A stretch of DNA of 64,000 bases from the NCBI GenBank assembly GCA_003254925.1, contig QANZ01036151.1, positions 157,642 through 221,641 of the forward strand, written 5' to 3'. Source of the DNA: Chamaecrista fasciculata. Its lineage: Eukaryota > Streptophyta > Magnoliopsida > Fabales > Fabaceae. Numbering within the stretch: position 1 is the first letter of the stretch; the number at the start of each line of letters is the position of its first letter. The notes below the pieces were generated by a model. The model did not search any database. It was not told the DNA's origin and worked only from the letters and a program-made list of their open reading frames with translations. Below, in pieces: positions 1 through 11,751 of this stretch. Made by a program: the position numbers and the translations under genes.

Positions 1-3000
1 AATAACATTATAGCTTTTTGTCTGTTTACTGTATCCATGTCACATGCTTGTTTATTAATTAATCCATTATTTGTATGGTCCACAACAAATATTCTCTCTT
101 TTTATGGAAAGAGATTAATTATATATATATATTGGAAAATATCCATATATATGTATTAGTGATTTCGTATATTTTTAAAAAATATAAATATTATAGTTTA
201 AAATTCAAATTAAATAATACGATATTAAATTATAAAATTCAACTTCGTTAATAATTTTTTATTATGTACTATTTTATACTATTTATTAAATAAAAAATAG
301 ATAGAATGACTAAAAGGTTCGAAATATATATATTATTTATATCAAGTATTAATGGTTAATTCTTTTTCTGGGAGAATATTAATGATTAATTCTCATGGTT
401 AATTCTTTTGGTTTTAATCACAATATTTTTTTTATTGTGATTAGTGAATGAAAATTTGTGCCACAAATTAATAATTAATTAAGAGGCAGTCCAAGTCTTA
501 TCAGAAGTAAATATATCAATATAAAAAAACCAAGTGAATTGGTGGAGTGCTAGTGTTTACCTTCAGTATAATAAAAATTTGTTATTTGATCTCTCAATTT
601 ATAATGAATCAATTAATTAGTCTTTAAATAATTAAAATACATAATTAAATTCATAAAATATTTAAATTATCAATTATTTGATCCCTATTAACGATTTGAT
701 ACTTGAATTTGAACTAATTTTATACTTTTGAGTCTTTAAATTTATACTAAATTAATACTATTTAGTCCTTAAATATAAACTAATTTTATACTTTTTGGTC
801 CATAAATTTTACTAAATTAATATATTTTGGTCTCTGAATTTGAACTAATATTATACTTTTTAATGCATAAATTTATAACATTTGATCCCTTAATTTTTAT
901 TAAATTAGTACTTTTTAGTCTTTGAATTTGACCTAATGACTAAATCGTTGACAATTATAATAATTCATGTTGGTTTTTATTATAAATTATTCTATATAAT
1001 TATAAATAATGAAACTTCAATGACATTATGTACGTTGGTTATGGGTTTTGTCTCAACATCAATAACCTTTATTTGATTCTTTATTTTCATTCATTTTGCC
1101 TTAAAATTCATTATTGGCATCCCAACGTTTGTCCCATTAAGTTTATCATAACGTGCCATAAAACATTTTCCAACGGCATGCTTGAATTTCAAGCATGTGT
1201 TGATATATGTGTTATATATATGTGAATGTTTGGGTCCTTTAATTTGAGTGTACATGAACAAGATTAAGTGTAAAATAGAGAATAAAATATTTGTGTCCGT
1301 TGAGTAGAGAAAATGTGTGGGAGTAGAGTTCTATTTACTTCTTTATCTAGAAGTTGTAGACTAAAAAATGTGAGTATTTGGCTGTTGTATCCTAGAGGTG
1401 ACGTATCCGTGTACCACTACACCGAGATCATAGATAAAGTTTCTATCCGTGGAGGGCGTGAATTATTTTAACGAGATATCTGTGCCTCGACCTAATATCA
1501 CGTAGTCCATCTTTACTAACAATTTTATTTCTTGTCTATTTTTATTTATTTTCTCTTGTAGTCCTAACAATTCAGGAACTGGGTAGTATATTTTAACTAT
1601 TTATTGACTCGATGTAAATTTAAAAAGTAAATAGTAAATTTTCTCATAGTAATAACTGGCCGTCGATTTTACTCTTATTTTTTTCCGTAATCTAATTTTT
1701 AATCAATAACATATTGTTATTTTCCTAGTCAATTAATTAATTTCTGTAAATATCATTATTTGGCATATTATTTTTCACTTTTCATTGTAAGGTAGACATT
1801 CTGGATAACCAAACACCAAGCAATCTACTATACTTTATTACCCATACTAATTTTAATTTGCTGGTAATTATAATTTTTTTCTAATTGACTAATTACGGTA
1901 AGAGATCTATAAAATAAATGAGTTGGTTAATTTCATAAGTTCACTTAGGAAGAAGTTACAAAATTGGATTATTTTCAAGTTATTTAGAATTTTAGAGTCA
2001 TGTTGACTTGAGATAATAATGGTTAATTTCAAAGGTGCAGAAGATATATCAGAAAAAGCTAGGCCAATAAATTAAAAAATCAAATCAATTACAAAAAGTA
2101 TCAGACCGAAAAAAAAATACAAAAAGTAATTAATTAACCTGAAAAGGTGCAATGAAAGTAACTATTTATTAATGTTCAAGTTAGCTCTTTCTTCTTTTTT
2201 TTTTTATATATTCGTGGTTTACTTTTCTTTCCTAGCTAGAATGAGAAAGGAAAGAACCATTATTTTAAGATTTTATTGGAGAAAGTTCACGCTTTCAAGT
2301 AGTTAATTGGCTTAAAATGAGTGAAAAATAATTTTTATTGTTATTATACAAGAATTTCAAGAATAAAGTGAAATCAATTAAATAACTAAAATTTATTAAT
2401 TATTCTTTTAATTTATTGGAAAATTAAAATTTCTAAAAGTTCATGTTGGCTAGTCTCAATAGTTAGAGATCATCATATGTAAATATGAGTAGAAATGTAG
2501 AATATTATGAGCCATATTCTTATATTTTTACTTTAACAAGTATCAAAATTAATTTTTGTCCAAATACTCTATGAATAGTTGAGTCCTTATACTCATACTA
2601 ACTAGAGAAATTAATTTTAAGATAATTTATTTTTTATCAATTTTTTACCTCCATAAAAAATTTTAAAAACAAAAACAAATTATAAATTTGAGTCTATTAT
2701 TAAATTACTTTAACATTTATAAAATAGATATCATTTTATCTTTGCAATATATAAAGTTTATAAAATAGATATAATTTTATCTTTGCAATATATCATTGTA
2801 TTCAATTTTTTCTTAATAAATAAAATTTCAAAAAATCACATTTCTATATGTAAAAATAAATATTTACAATTATAATAAGTAAGGTACGAGTTGCTTACCT
2901 CCTTATCTATCTCTAGATCAGTTAACTTTTGATCCAAAGAGTAAAATATCAAGGTATATATACCTTGTTGAATATGTGTATTTTGATTATTCCTATCAAT

Positions 3001-3790
3001 ATTTACATTTTTTATTATCTAAAATCGATATAAAGTATTATTTACTAATTAAATATATATATATATCTCTTAAAACATGATTAAGAGTTAAAACTTAAAA
3101 CTCTCAAAAGTTATGAACTCTTATAATGTTTCCTTGAAATTGATGATCCAATTCAAGATAAGCTTGATCACTCTAATAATGTTTTGTTTAGTTGTGTCTT
3201 GTGACTTTTCAATGAGGGAGGTCACCTATTGGAGCCTAAATTAACAAGACATGAGAATATATATTTGGTAGAAAAAGACAAGTAATTGAGGGTACTTTTA
3301 GGCCTAACTTCACTATTGAGGTGTGTTTCACTAATGGCAGCTCTTATAAATTGATCTCAAGATATGTACACTTGATTATTTATGAGTCAAAATAACATGT
3401 CTGGTGGACTAGTGGACTAGTGGGGGAGTTAAAGAAACATTAGCTAGGTAGGAGATATATAGAAGGTAAAAAGAAAATCTCATTAAATCATTTATAATAA
3501 TCTAGATAATTAATTAATAAATTAAAGTGGTCATTTTAAGATTTCATATATATATAACAACCAAAGAATTCTGGTGCTTTTCAAGACAATTTGCCATTCA
3601 TAAAATTAAGAAGTGCGAGGAGGTGGGAATACTTTTAAGATTGATGTGTTTTATATATATATATATATATATATATCATGTTGGATAGAAATATATAGAG
3701 TATGCGTATATAAGATAATGGAGGCACTTTCACTTACCATCATCTCATTCAAACATCTTTTCATCTTAGAATTAGATAAACAGTAATAGT
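1..3790. other. AT-rich intergenic DNA with no recognisable gene
   Basis: I see no supportable gene. The stretch is AT-rich and full of stop codons in all frames. It holds the imperfect tandem repeat at about 660-960 and a short (TA)n run at about 3652-3676. A less AT-rich piece at about 1240-1580 looks like degraded retroelement leader sequence; this is a guess from composition only. Confidence 0.6.
660..960. repeat. imperfect tandem repeat of a roughly 65-bp AT-rich unit
   Basis: About five degenerate copies of a unit built on 'actaattttatactttt' followed by 'gtc(c/t)ttaaattt' follow each other. The lines can be aligned by eye with a period near 60-70 bp. No coding potential is visible. 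It may be one arm of an old foldback element of the same 'ttggtcc' type seen elsewhere in the window, but I found no clear partner arm. Confidence 0.5.
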
Positions 3791-3791
3791 T

Positions 3792-4455
3792 GAGTGTTTG
3801 TTGGAACATCCATCTCATCTCATCTAATCATTATTTCATTCACAACATCATCTCAATATTTTTTTATTTGTTTTGAGTAAAATATACAATTGAATCGCTA
3901 AATTTTTTTAAGTTACAATCTTCTTCTATTCTCTTTACAACATTTTTTATAGGCATTTGCTCCTCAAACTATGAGCTCAGTTTCCTTGGCTCCTAAAACT
4001 ATTTTTTATTTAGTTTTTTTTCCCTCAAACTATGCAATTAGTTTCATTTTGGTCCTCAAACTATTTTTTCTTCTATATTCATGTCCAAAATCATCCAATG
4101 AGATGGACCCTAAACCCTTCATCCAAAAATATCTCATCCTCACGCTTTCCAATATCATCTCATCTCAATATCATTCCACTCAAACCACAACCAAATACAT
4201 CTTATCTCATCTCATTTCATTATTTCTTACCATTTATACCCCTATACAAATTAAAAAAAAAAATCCATAAACCTATTTCAACCAACCACAATCATTACAT
4301 ACCCTTTTATATAATTTCACACCCTATTTAATATCATTTTCTCTCAAATCATCCAAACACCAATACATCATTTTATCTCATCTCATTACAAAATCGTTTC
4401 ATCTCAATTACTTGGTTGAGTTTGGATTGAGACCGAAGAACTCCCAAACACACCC
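3792..4455. mobile_element. degenerate foldback/MITE-like element rich in catctcat motifs
   Basis: The left end reads 'gagtgtttgttgg' followed by repeated 'catctcatctcat'. The right end carries the same repeats and then the complement of 'gggtgtgtttggg', so the ends are loosely inverted. The interior also contains 'cctcaaactat' repeats of another repeat type (about 3960-4070). Open frames here (3971-4331) are low-complexity and not convincing genes. No target duplication was found. Confidence 0.4.
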
Positions 4456-4649
4456 TTAATATTATTAACTTAAGTTCTCCACATGATCTAAGTCATGTAT
4501 CAAATTACAAATCGATGTTACTATTATTAAAAAAATTAAAATTGTGTATATCTATGATTCAATCAAAACGAGTTATCAATATCTATGATTTATTCTACAT
4601 GTTTTTTATAATTTTTAAATTTGTCTAAAATATATTGAATATAATCATA

Positions 4650-4969
4650 TGTCAAAGTTTCACATTGTTTGGTTAAAGGACTTTCTAACTTTATATATAT
4701 AATGAGGCAATCCTCTCCCTTTGGGAACTCATTTGGGATGAGTTAGACATTTCTACATGGTATCATAGTCAGGTATGACATGTGTGGATGGATGAGCCTT
4801 ATTGTAGGCTGCCCTGGGAATAACTCGTTGGCTTCACGCTCCTATGTCGAGTGTGAGAGGAGCGTGAAGTCTCACATTGCTTGGTTAAAGGATTTTCTAA
4901 CTCTATATATATAATGAGGTAATCATCTCCCTTTGAGAGCTCTTTTGGGGTGAGTTAGGCTTTTCTACA
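4650..4969 (+). mobile_element. TRIM, a 320-bp terminal-repeat retrotransposon in miniature
   Basis: Two direct repeats of about 105-108 bp (4650-4757 and 4865-4969) each end in 'tttctaca'. The first repeat is followed at once by 'tggtatcatagtc', a slightly mutated initiator-Met tRNA primer-binding site ('tggtatcagagc'). A purine-rich tract ('gtgtgagaggagcg') precedes the second repeat. The element is bracketed by the 5-bp duplication TCATA (4645-4649 and 4970-4974). The internal region is only about 107 bp and cannot code for anything. TRIMs are mobilised in trans by autonomous LTR elements. Each repeat has its own 'tatatatataatg' TATA-like stretch. Confidence 0.85.
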
Positions 4970-5153
4970 TCATATCTCTCTCATTTCAAACTCAAATGCG
5001 GTAGATCTAGAATATTAAGAGTTTCCTTTAACAAATACTTTAGAACTATCAACAAAGATGTCAAAGTTCAGAACTATATGTTAACTCTATAAAAAAAAAT
5101 TTCTCCGTCTAATTAAGATCACTAGCAAATGGGGTTAAATCGTATATCAAAAG

Positions 5154-5650
5154 TGTTGAGTAATTGATTGAAAATGGAAGTAGGTGAGGTTTTAAGAAGT
5201 CTCACATTGCTTAGCAATTGTGAGGTTTTTTAAGAAGTCCCATATTGCTAGATTAGCAATTGTGAGGTTTTTTAAGAAGTCCTACGACATTGCTTGGTTA
5301 GCATTTGTAAGAGAGGCTCAACTACTATAAAAGGAAGCCCAAAGCAAGTTTACAAGTGCACCAAGTCAAGATACTTTAAGCATTGTATTTGACTTTTAAA
5401 TTCCTTACTCTTTTGTATTTAGAGTTCTTCTATTTGTAGAGTGTGGAAGGTATAGTTAAGTAGTTGCTTTGTGAGAGTATGGGTGTACTGGAATCAAGGG
5501 TTGAGAGAATATTGTGTGATGTAACAATTTTCATATAGTATTTTTCTCTGGTTGTCTTTTGGCAACGGTCGTGATTTTTTTCTCGGTTTGGGTTTTCCAC
5601 GTTAATTTCTCTTGTGTTGTGATTGTGTTTCTTCATCTTATTTCTCTGAG
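5154..5650 (+). mobile_element. probable solo or remnant Ty1/copia-type LTR
   Basis: A block starting 'tgttgagtaattg' contains two and a half short tandem copies of 'agcaattgtgaggtttttt'. A clear TATA box ('actataaaaggaagccc', about 5324-5340) follows, and then a T-rich, U5-like stretch. The layout fits the U3-TATA-R-U5 order of a plant copia LTR. No internal retroelement genes follow, and I could not fix a target duplication, so the right edge is approximate. Confidence 0.45.
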
Positions 5651-7531
5651 TATTCTCAAGGGAGAATGGTTATTTTATTTTTATAAATATTATTATTTTT
5701 CCAAAGTTTGGGACCAATTTAAAATATCATGAAAATATATGTAAGATAATATAAAACAAATGAAAGATAAAAGACTAATTTAAAATCTGAACCGACCAAT
5801 TTGAGACTTTGGCAAAAGGAAAATAAATACAAATAGTGTCTACATTCTATACATAAAAAAAGTAAATCTTTAATTTCTTTGAATTAAAAGTTGAAACCGA
5901 ACTACTCACCGATTCACTAACATTGATAAAATGAGCTTGTATGTCTTACATGAATTTTTAATTCATGCCTGTAATTAACAACTAAAGTGAAGGCTTAAGC
6001 ATTATATATATACATAGACACCACAGCTTCTTTTTTTTCTTGGGTGGGAAGTTTTGTACAGGTTTATTAGCTATAAATTTAATTTTCAGCAGTGTAATTA
6101 TAGATTTGTGGATTAATGAGAGGAAAGTGAAAGGTTATATGAGTGATAGTGAAAAAGCTAAGTAATAATTAGGTTCAGAATTATTTGAATTAAAACGTTG
6201 CTTTTGATGTTTGTCTTTATAGAAGCGGATTAATGTGGAAATGAAAAGAGCGGATGTGGATTCATAAACCACAAATATGGCAGACCAACTATCAACATCA
6301 AAGCATCCATACTGTGTATCATACTTTTATCATCTAAAGTGCTCATAAATTAAGTAAATAAAATTAAGATATCATACTTTTATCATCTAATTTCATCCAT
6401 AAATTTTACATCAAATGTCAATTTTTTTTTAATTTTTTTTTTTACAATTAATTTTGTCTCCAATGTTTCACATTATATTTTTGTCAATTTTATCATTTGC
6501 TCTTACTTGAGCCAAATATTAACGACGTAACCTCTGTGTAAGAGCCAAATATTAACGACGTAACCTATGTGGCTAATGATATGTAATGTAGAATTGATAG
6601 AAAAAGAAACTCAAATTGCAACTCAGATTGAAAAACATGATGCAGTTTATCGTTAATTTATTGAAAGAAGTTAGTTAAATGACAAAATTGATCAAAATAT
6701 AAAACATTGAGGACGAAATTAACAACAAAAAAAGATTGGAGACAAAATTAATAGTTGGTGTAAAGTTTGGTAACAAAACTAGTGTTTTTGCCTAAAATTA
6801 AAATAAAGATCATTATATATATGTCTTTTTTAATTCTCAAAATGAGATAAATTTTAGCATATGTATGGAGAGAGGTGAATAGTTTTTCCTATCCACTTTT
6901 CAATCGTCAGATCAAAATTTTACACTTCAAGATCTGTATAAAATATTATTTTACACAAATCTCGAGATATAAAACTTTGATCCAACAACTAAAAAGTGGA
7001 TAATAAAAGCTACCCACTCCTCTATAACATAACCCTAAGTTTTATTCTCATCTTAAAACTTTTTTTTTATTTTATTTTGATTTTTAAAATTTCACATTTG
7101 ATCTATTTTGATCCATAGAATGTGATTTGTTATAGAGAGAAAAAAATATATTTTTAATCACAAATTAAAGATAAATTTGTAGTTGACTTTTATCTCTTTC
7201 ATATGTTTTATAACTAGTTGCATGACCAACTTTTTTTTTATATGGTTAGATTCAATTATCATGATCAAAAATAAATTTTACTATTTTTTCATGTTCTTAA
7301 TACATCTTTTTTATTGTTCCAAAATAAAATAATAAGAAGATTAGACTTTTAAGAGAAATTTAAACTATAATTTCCTCTTATTTTAAGAATCTATATATAT
7401 ATATATATAAATAATTAAAAATTTATAAGTTTTGATAAAAATTTTAAAAATTACATAATTTATTCATAATATATGTCATTTGTGTCATACTATTGATATC
7501 AATTTTTCCTGTTTATTCTTTCATACGTAAT
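5651..7531. other. intergenic DNA with small foldback repeats
   Basis: No gene is seen. At about 5700-5820 lies a short repeat with 'gggaccaattt' and 'gaccaatttgagactttgg', typical of the foldback elements in this window. A larger foldback occupies about 6390-6800 and is listed separately. The remainder is AT-rich. Confidence 0.5.
6405..6800. mobile_element. foldback element, 'ttttgtctccaatgttt' family, copy 1
   Basis: The left arm (about 6405-6545) and right arm (about 6640-6800) are inverted copies. 'attaattttgtctccaatg' on the left answers 'ttggagacaaaattaat' on the right. The centre contains a tandem duplication of 'agccaaatattaacgacgtaacct'-like sequence (shown only in part). A second copy of the family is at about 24792-25070. 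There is no coding potential and no secure target duplication. Confidence 0.55.
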
Positions 7532-7540
7532 TAATTAATT

Positions 7541-8357
7541 GGCCAAAGTCCTATTTTGGTCCCTCTGTTATGCTCATTGTTCCAAATAGGTCCCTCAGTT
7601 ATTTTTCGTTCCATATTGGTCCCTCAGTTATCCAAAACTTGTCAAAGTTGGTCCCTCTAACGTTTTCCATCCATTTTTCCATTAAAAAAATAGGAAAAAT
7701 AAGCTTTCATCCTCAAAAGTTTTATTTTCTTATATTAAGGTCCTTTTCTTTTTATAATAGGATCAAACCGTAAGAAAAGAAAATAAATTAAGATTTTAAG
7801 TGAATTGGCCAAAGTCCTATTTTGGTCCCTCTGTTATGCTCATTGTTCCAAATAGGTCCCTCAGTTTTTATTTAGGTCCCTAAGTCCTATTTTGGTCCCT
7901 CATTGTTCCAAATAGGTCCCTAAGAAAAGAAAATAAATTAAGATTTTAAGTGAACACACTTTTGCCAGCGAACGAGAGGGTTGGCCGAGTGGATTTTGGA
8001 ATCGCACATGACGGAGAGAGAGAGAGAGAGAGAACCGAGGGGTAGAGAGAGAGAGGTGTTCGAGAGGGAGAGAAAATTGTGTTTTTGGGCAAATTCACTT
8101 AAAATTTTAATTTATTTTCTTTTCTTACAGTTTGATCCTATTATAAAAAGAAAAGGACCTTAATATAAGAAAATAAAACTTTTGGGGATGAAAGCTTATT
8201 TTTCCTATTTTTTTAACGGAAAAATGGATGAAAAACTTTAGAGGGACCAACTTTGACAAGTTTTGGATAACTGAGGGACCAATATGGAACGAAAAATAAC
8301 TGAAGGACCTATTTGGAACAATGAGCATAACAGAGGGACCAAAATAGAACTTTGGCC
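7541..8357. mobile_element. Mutator-type non-autonomous foldback element, GGCCAAAGT family, copy 1
   Basis: Terminal inverted repeats of about 260 bp (7541-7805 and about 8095-8357) begin 'ggccaaagt' and read 'ctattttggtccctctgtt' inward. Both ends touch a perfect 9-bp direct duplication TAATTAATT (7532-7540 and 8358-8366), the usual size for Mutator-like elements. The interior has an extra partial copy of the terminal repeat (about 7806-7930) and a GA-rich piece (about 8010-8075). No transposase is encoded, so movement would need a partner element. A second copy lies at 33915-34457. Confidence 0.85.
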
Positions 8358-8972
8358 TAATTAATTTGATGACTTCCCCCCTCAAAGGGAGAGTTTCGTT
8401 TTTTTTTTTTTGGGCAGTTGGAAGAAAAAGCATAACAAGTAACGTAAAACAATTGGGTGGTCGTGTTGGGCTCGTTATTGGGCTTTAGGACCATATATAA
8501 TTGTACCTTCTAACTGACGTAAGAAGAATGTATTGGAGTGGACTATACATGCACTTACTAATTCATATATAGAGCCCAATGAAATAACGTAAGAACATAT
8601 ATTTATAATTTTAAAATTTTATAAAATAAAAATTATTTCATTATATTTTTAAAATAATTTTTTATATATTTTTTTTTTAATTTAAAGTAGCGAAGAAGAA
8701 ATAAGGAGTACTTTTATCTATAAATATATATAATAGGAAAATGAAGTGTGGGAAGATTTCATTTAGTGATCAAAGGGAGAGTTTTTTATTTTTTTTCTTT
8801 TGGGCCAACATCAAAGGGCGAGTTGGAAGAAAAAGCCTAACAAGTAACGTAAAACAATTCTTTGGTCGAGTTGGGCTTGTTAATGGGCTTTAGGCCCATA
8901 TATAATTGTACCTTCTAACTAACGTAATAAAAATGTATTGGAGTGAACTACATGCACCTACTTATATATATA

Positions 8973-9304
8973 CTAGGGCTCGGCGTGTCCTTTGTATGTA
9001 CGTTTGAATTATTTAAAGTTAAAAATTACATAAAATTTTTATTTTGGTAAATGAGTAAGTTTGGGATTAATTTGAAAAATTATAAAAATATGTAAGATTC
9101 ATCTAAAATAAATAAAATATTTAGGACCAATTTGAAATTACCTCATACATTTAGGATAGATATTGGTATTTTATTAATTTGTAAATGTTGTAATTGAGGG
9201 TGTACGTGGGATAGATTTTGGTATTTTGTTAAATTTAAACAAAAGTTAAATTTAGAAAAAAAAGGGAGGACGACCAGAAAGGGGTGGAGCCATATAATGT
9301 AAGA
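8973..9304 (-). mobile_element. non-autonomous Helitron, family B, copy 1
   Basis: Read on the minus strand, the element starts TCTTACATTATATGG after an A (9305 complement). It ends GAGCCCTAG just before a T (8972 complement). This fits the Helitron rules: 5' TC, 3' CTRR, insertion between A and T, no target duplication. The second family member at 14026-14393 shares both ends and the internal sequence in the opposite orientation. No Rep/helicase is encoded. The pre-terminal hairpin is degraded ('ggacacgccgagcc'). Confidence 0.65.
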
Positions 9305-9361
9305 TATATAGTGCCAAATGAAATGTGAAAGGCTCAGAATATATATATATATATATACATA

Positions 9362-9670
9362 CTAGGGGCTTTTTGTGCCCTCACGGGCACGGAAATATGT
9401 ATGTAACATTTGATTTGACATTTATAGTTATTCAGTGACTAAATAGTATATTTCTATTATTCAAGGACTAAATCGTTAGAAGTGTGAAAATTAAAAGACT
9501 AAATAATAAGTTTTCACTTTCTTAAATCTCATCTACTACTTTCTCTCCCGCATTATCTATATAGTTAGCTAGTTATCAAGTTCCACATGTTTATTTTTTA
9601 TTTTTTTAATTTTTAATTTAATTATTTTTTACCAACCCAAAGGGTCCTCACACATATAATATAGTATAGA
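9362..9670 (-). mobile_element. non-autonomous Helitron, family A, copy 1
   Basis: On the minus strand it begins TCTATACTATATTATATG after an A. It ends with the hairpin GTGCCCGTGAGGGCAC, a short A-run and GCCCCTAG before a T. 5' TC, a 3' stem-loop about 10 bp before a CTRR end and an A/T insertion point are the textbook Helitron signature. Copy 2 at 18433-18739 aligns over the whole 0.3 kb, which fixes the boundaries independently. No coding capacity. Confidence 0.8.
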
Positions 9671-9707
9671 TATATATATTTATATTTATATATGATTAAT
9701 TAATTAA

Positions 9708-9943
9708 GACTATAATCTCATACAAAGTTTGATGATGCAATTGCTGATTTGGCATAATTATAATCATTGATGTAATTTAAAGCTGAAAAATAAAAAAAAA
9801 ATAATAATTTTTTTAACAAATCAAAACTGTGTATGGAGTCACACCACTAGTTAAATACAACTAACTTTTCCACTTGTCATTAATATTGATTGGCTCATGA
9901 CCCATTACATCCCATGTTAAGAATCAAACTTTGCATTATAGTC
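9708..9943. mobile_element. possible small MITE with TAA duplication
   Basis: 'gactataat' plus 'caaagtttgat' at the left is repeated inverted at the right ('atcaaactttgcattatagtc'). TAA flanks both sides (9705-9707 and 9944-9946), a 3-bp duplication of PIF/Harbinger type. A further stretch of the left end (about 23 bp with its flank) recurs beyond the gypsy element at 12382-12404, so a local duplication has also happened. Confidence 0.4.
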
Positions 9944-9973
9944 TAACCCTATATATATATATATATATGTGTA

Positions 9974-10317
9974 TGAAAACTACAAAGCTGGATTAGGATA
10001 AATCTAACCTTGAGTTCACAGTAGAGGGCAGTTTCCGGCCAGTAGGGGTCGTCGGAACCTGCAAACGAGAATGCACAGGGGGTTCCCTGCGATTCTTCTC
10101 CGATGCTTAAGTTAGTGAGAGAAAGCTGGAGAGTTTGAATATTTTTAGAGAGAGAGAGTTGTTACCTTGGAAAGGCTTCCCCCTTTTCCTTTTATCCTCC
10201 TTCCCTTTTGTCTCATGTTCGTACGAGGTCTCTCTCTGAGACGTTAGGGGTGTACTCGGGATGTGTGAGGAAAAGGGGGTTGGTGTAGGTTTCTGCTTTT
10301 GACGTGACAGCTATCAC
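9974..10317 (-). repeat. 3' LTR of the gypsy element, truncated at the N
   Basis: The 344 bp match 11752-12095 without gaps. The one difference I saw is an a/g change in 'acgtt(a/g)ggggtg'. The remaining part of the LTR is absent because the sequence jumps at the N. Confidence 0.85.
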
Positions 10318-10318
10318 N

Positions 10319-11432
10319 TGACAGTGAGGCATTTCTGATTGAAGCGATGTAGGAAGTCACGGAGAGACTCGTGCTCTCCCTGATGGACGTCTGCCAACAC
10401 GGATGTCGGCTGCTTGTACACTACGCTGGTGGCAAAGCGTTTTTTGAACAGGTTTTCCATATCCCGGAAGCTATGTATACTGTCATTGGGGAGCTTGGAG
10501 AACCAAATGAGCCCTTCTCCGACGAGTGTGGTCGGAAATAACTTGCACTTTTTGCCTTCCGACAGGTTGGCAATCTGCATGCAGGCGTGGAACTGTCGGA
10601 GATGATCATCTGGATCCTTTGTTCCATCATACCGGGGCAGTTTCATCGGCATTTTGAATCCGGTAGGCAGCTCATCTTGCTGTATGTGCGGCGCGTATAT
10701 CCCGGGAGAGGGCATCGGGAGCGCCGGAGGTGTCGGAACTATTGCTGGGGGGGCTGAGGGAGGGTTTGCCGTTGCCGACGGGCCTGCGGATGGCAGGTGT
10801 TTTGCTAAGAGTTGCCATAATTCTGCCGGCACATTCCACTGTTGCATTGTAGACCCTGATGGTGCTGGAGAGGTGATGGGGTGGTTCATCCCGGTCGGTT
10901 CATTTCGCTCCTCGGGGACGTGTTCCTCTTCTCGTCCCGACAACACGGCTTCGGAGGGGGGTCGTGTGTCGGGAGTGGCGTAATACACTGGTGGAGGGAC
11001 AACTGGCGGACGGAGCTCGGGGACCTCCTGTATCTGTTTTCCCTTGGAGCTGGAACTGACCAACTCGCTGAAACGTCTTTCCATGAACTGGTTAAACTGC
11101 TCTTCCATGTTTCGACGCAGGGAGGCCATGTCAGCTACGTGTGCAGCCCTTGCCTCCCTGAGTTCTGTCTGAACAATCTCCCGTATTTCGGCTGTATACG
11201 GAGAGGGTGTTGCACGAGTTTCTTCCTCAGTGTTCTGGTGGAATCCGGCGAGAGAGGTTAGCGGTGTGGGAGTTCTCTCGCCCTGCTGTGTGTGTCCTGG
11301 TGCACTCCGGGGTGATGACCTGGGGTCACGATCCTGTGCAGTGTCTCCGGCTTGTTGATCTCTCGGGTTACTCGAGCCCGAGGGAGCGTTTGCTGAGCTC
11401 GGGTGTAGCTGGTTCTCGTTATGGGTTTCCAT
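10319..11432 (-). CDS. gag polyprotein of the gypsy element, C-terminus lost at the N
   Basis: Partial frame of 371 readable residues. The first part (1-240) is low complexity, rich in Pro, Ser and Gln. A coiled-coil-like stretch (about 85-125, with 'REARAAHVADMASLRRNMEE') lies within it. From about residue 257 comes a retrotransposon gag capsid-type region with 'YDGTKDPDDHLRQFHACMQI' and later 'FRDMENLFKKRF', the usual plant gypsy gag pattern. The CCHC zinc knuckle and pol would lie beyond the N at 10318. Its place just inside the 5' LTR and primer-binding site supports the call. It packages element RNA and is not a host gene. Confidence 0.8.
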
Positions 11433-11751
11433 GGCAGAGAACGTCGTAGCTTGAGTTCACAGTCAAGAGATAACAACAAGGGGTTAGCACAGAATACAAG
11501 TATGACCTCCACGGAGAGCCGTACCAGGGTCTCTCGGGGGTTGAGTAAAAGAAACAGGAAACTTGTTCGTCGAAAATGTGAAGCAGAGAGCTAGGGAGAG
11601 TGTAGGGGAGAGCAGGGTGGAGTTCGTGGGGGAACTCTCTTCCCTACGATGTGCTCTCCATCGAGTGTGTGTGTGTGTCTTAGCAACAGCTAAGCTGAGG
11701 GGGGGGAGAGATAACCTGAGTTTCCTCATCTCTCCCCACAGACGGCGCCAG

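Noticed and set aside
7976-8000. tRNA-like start 'gttggccgagtgg'
   Set aside because: No acceptor stem partner, anticodon arm or T-arm follows; it is only a short resemblance inside a foldback element.
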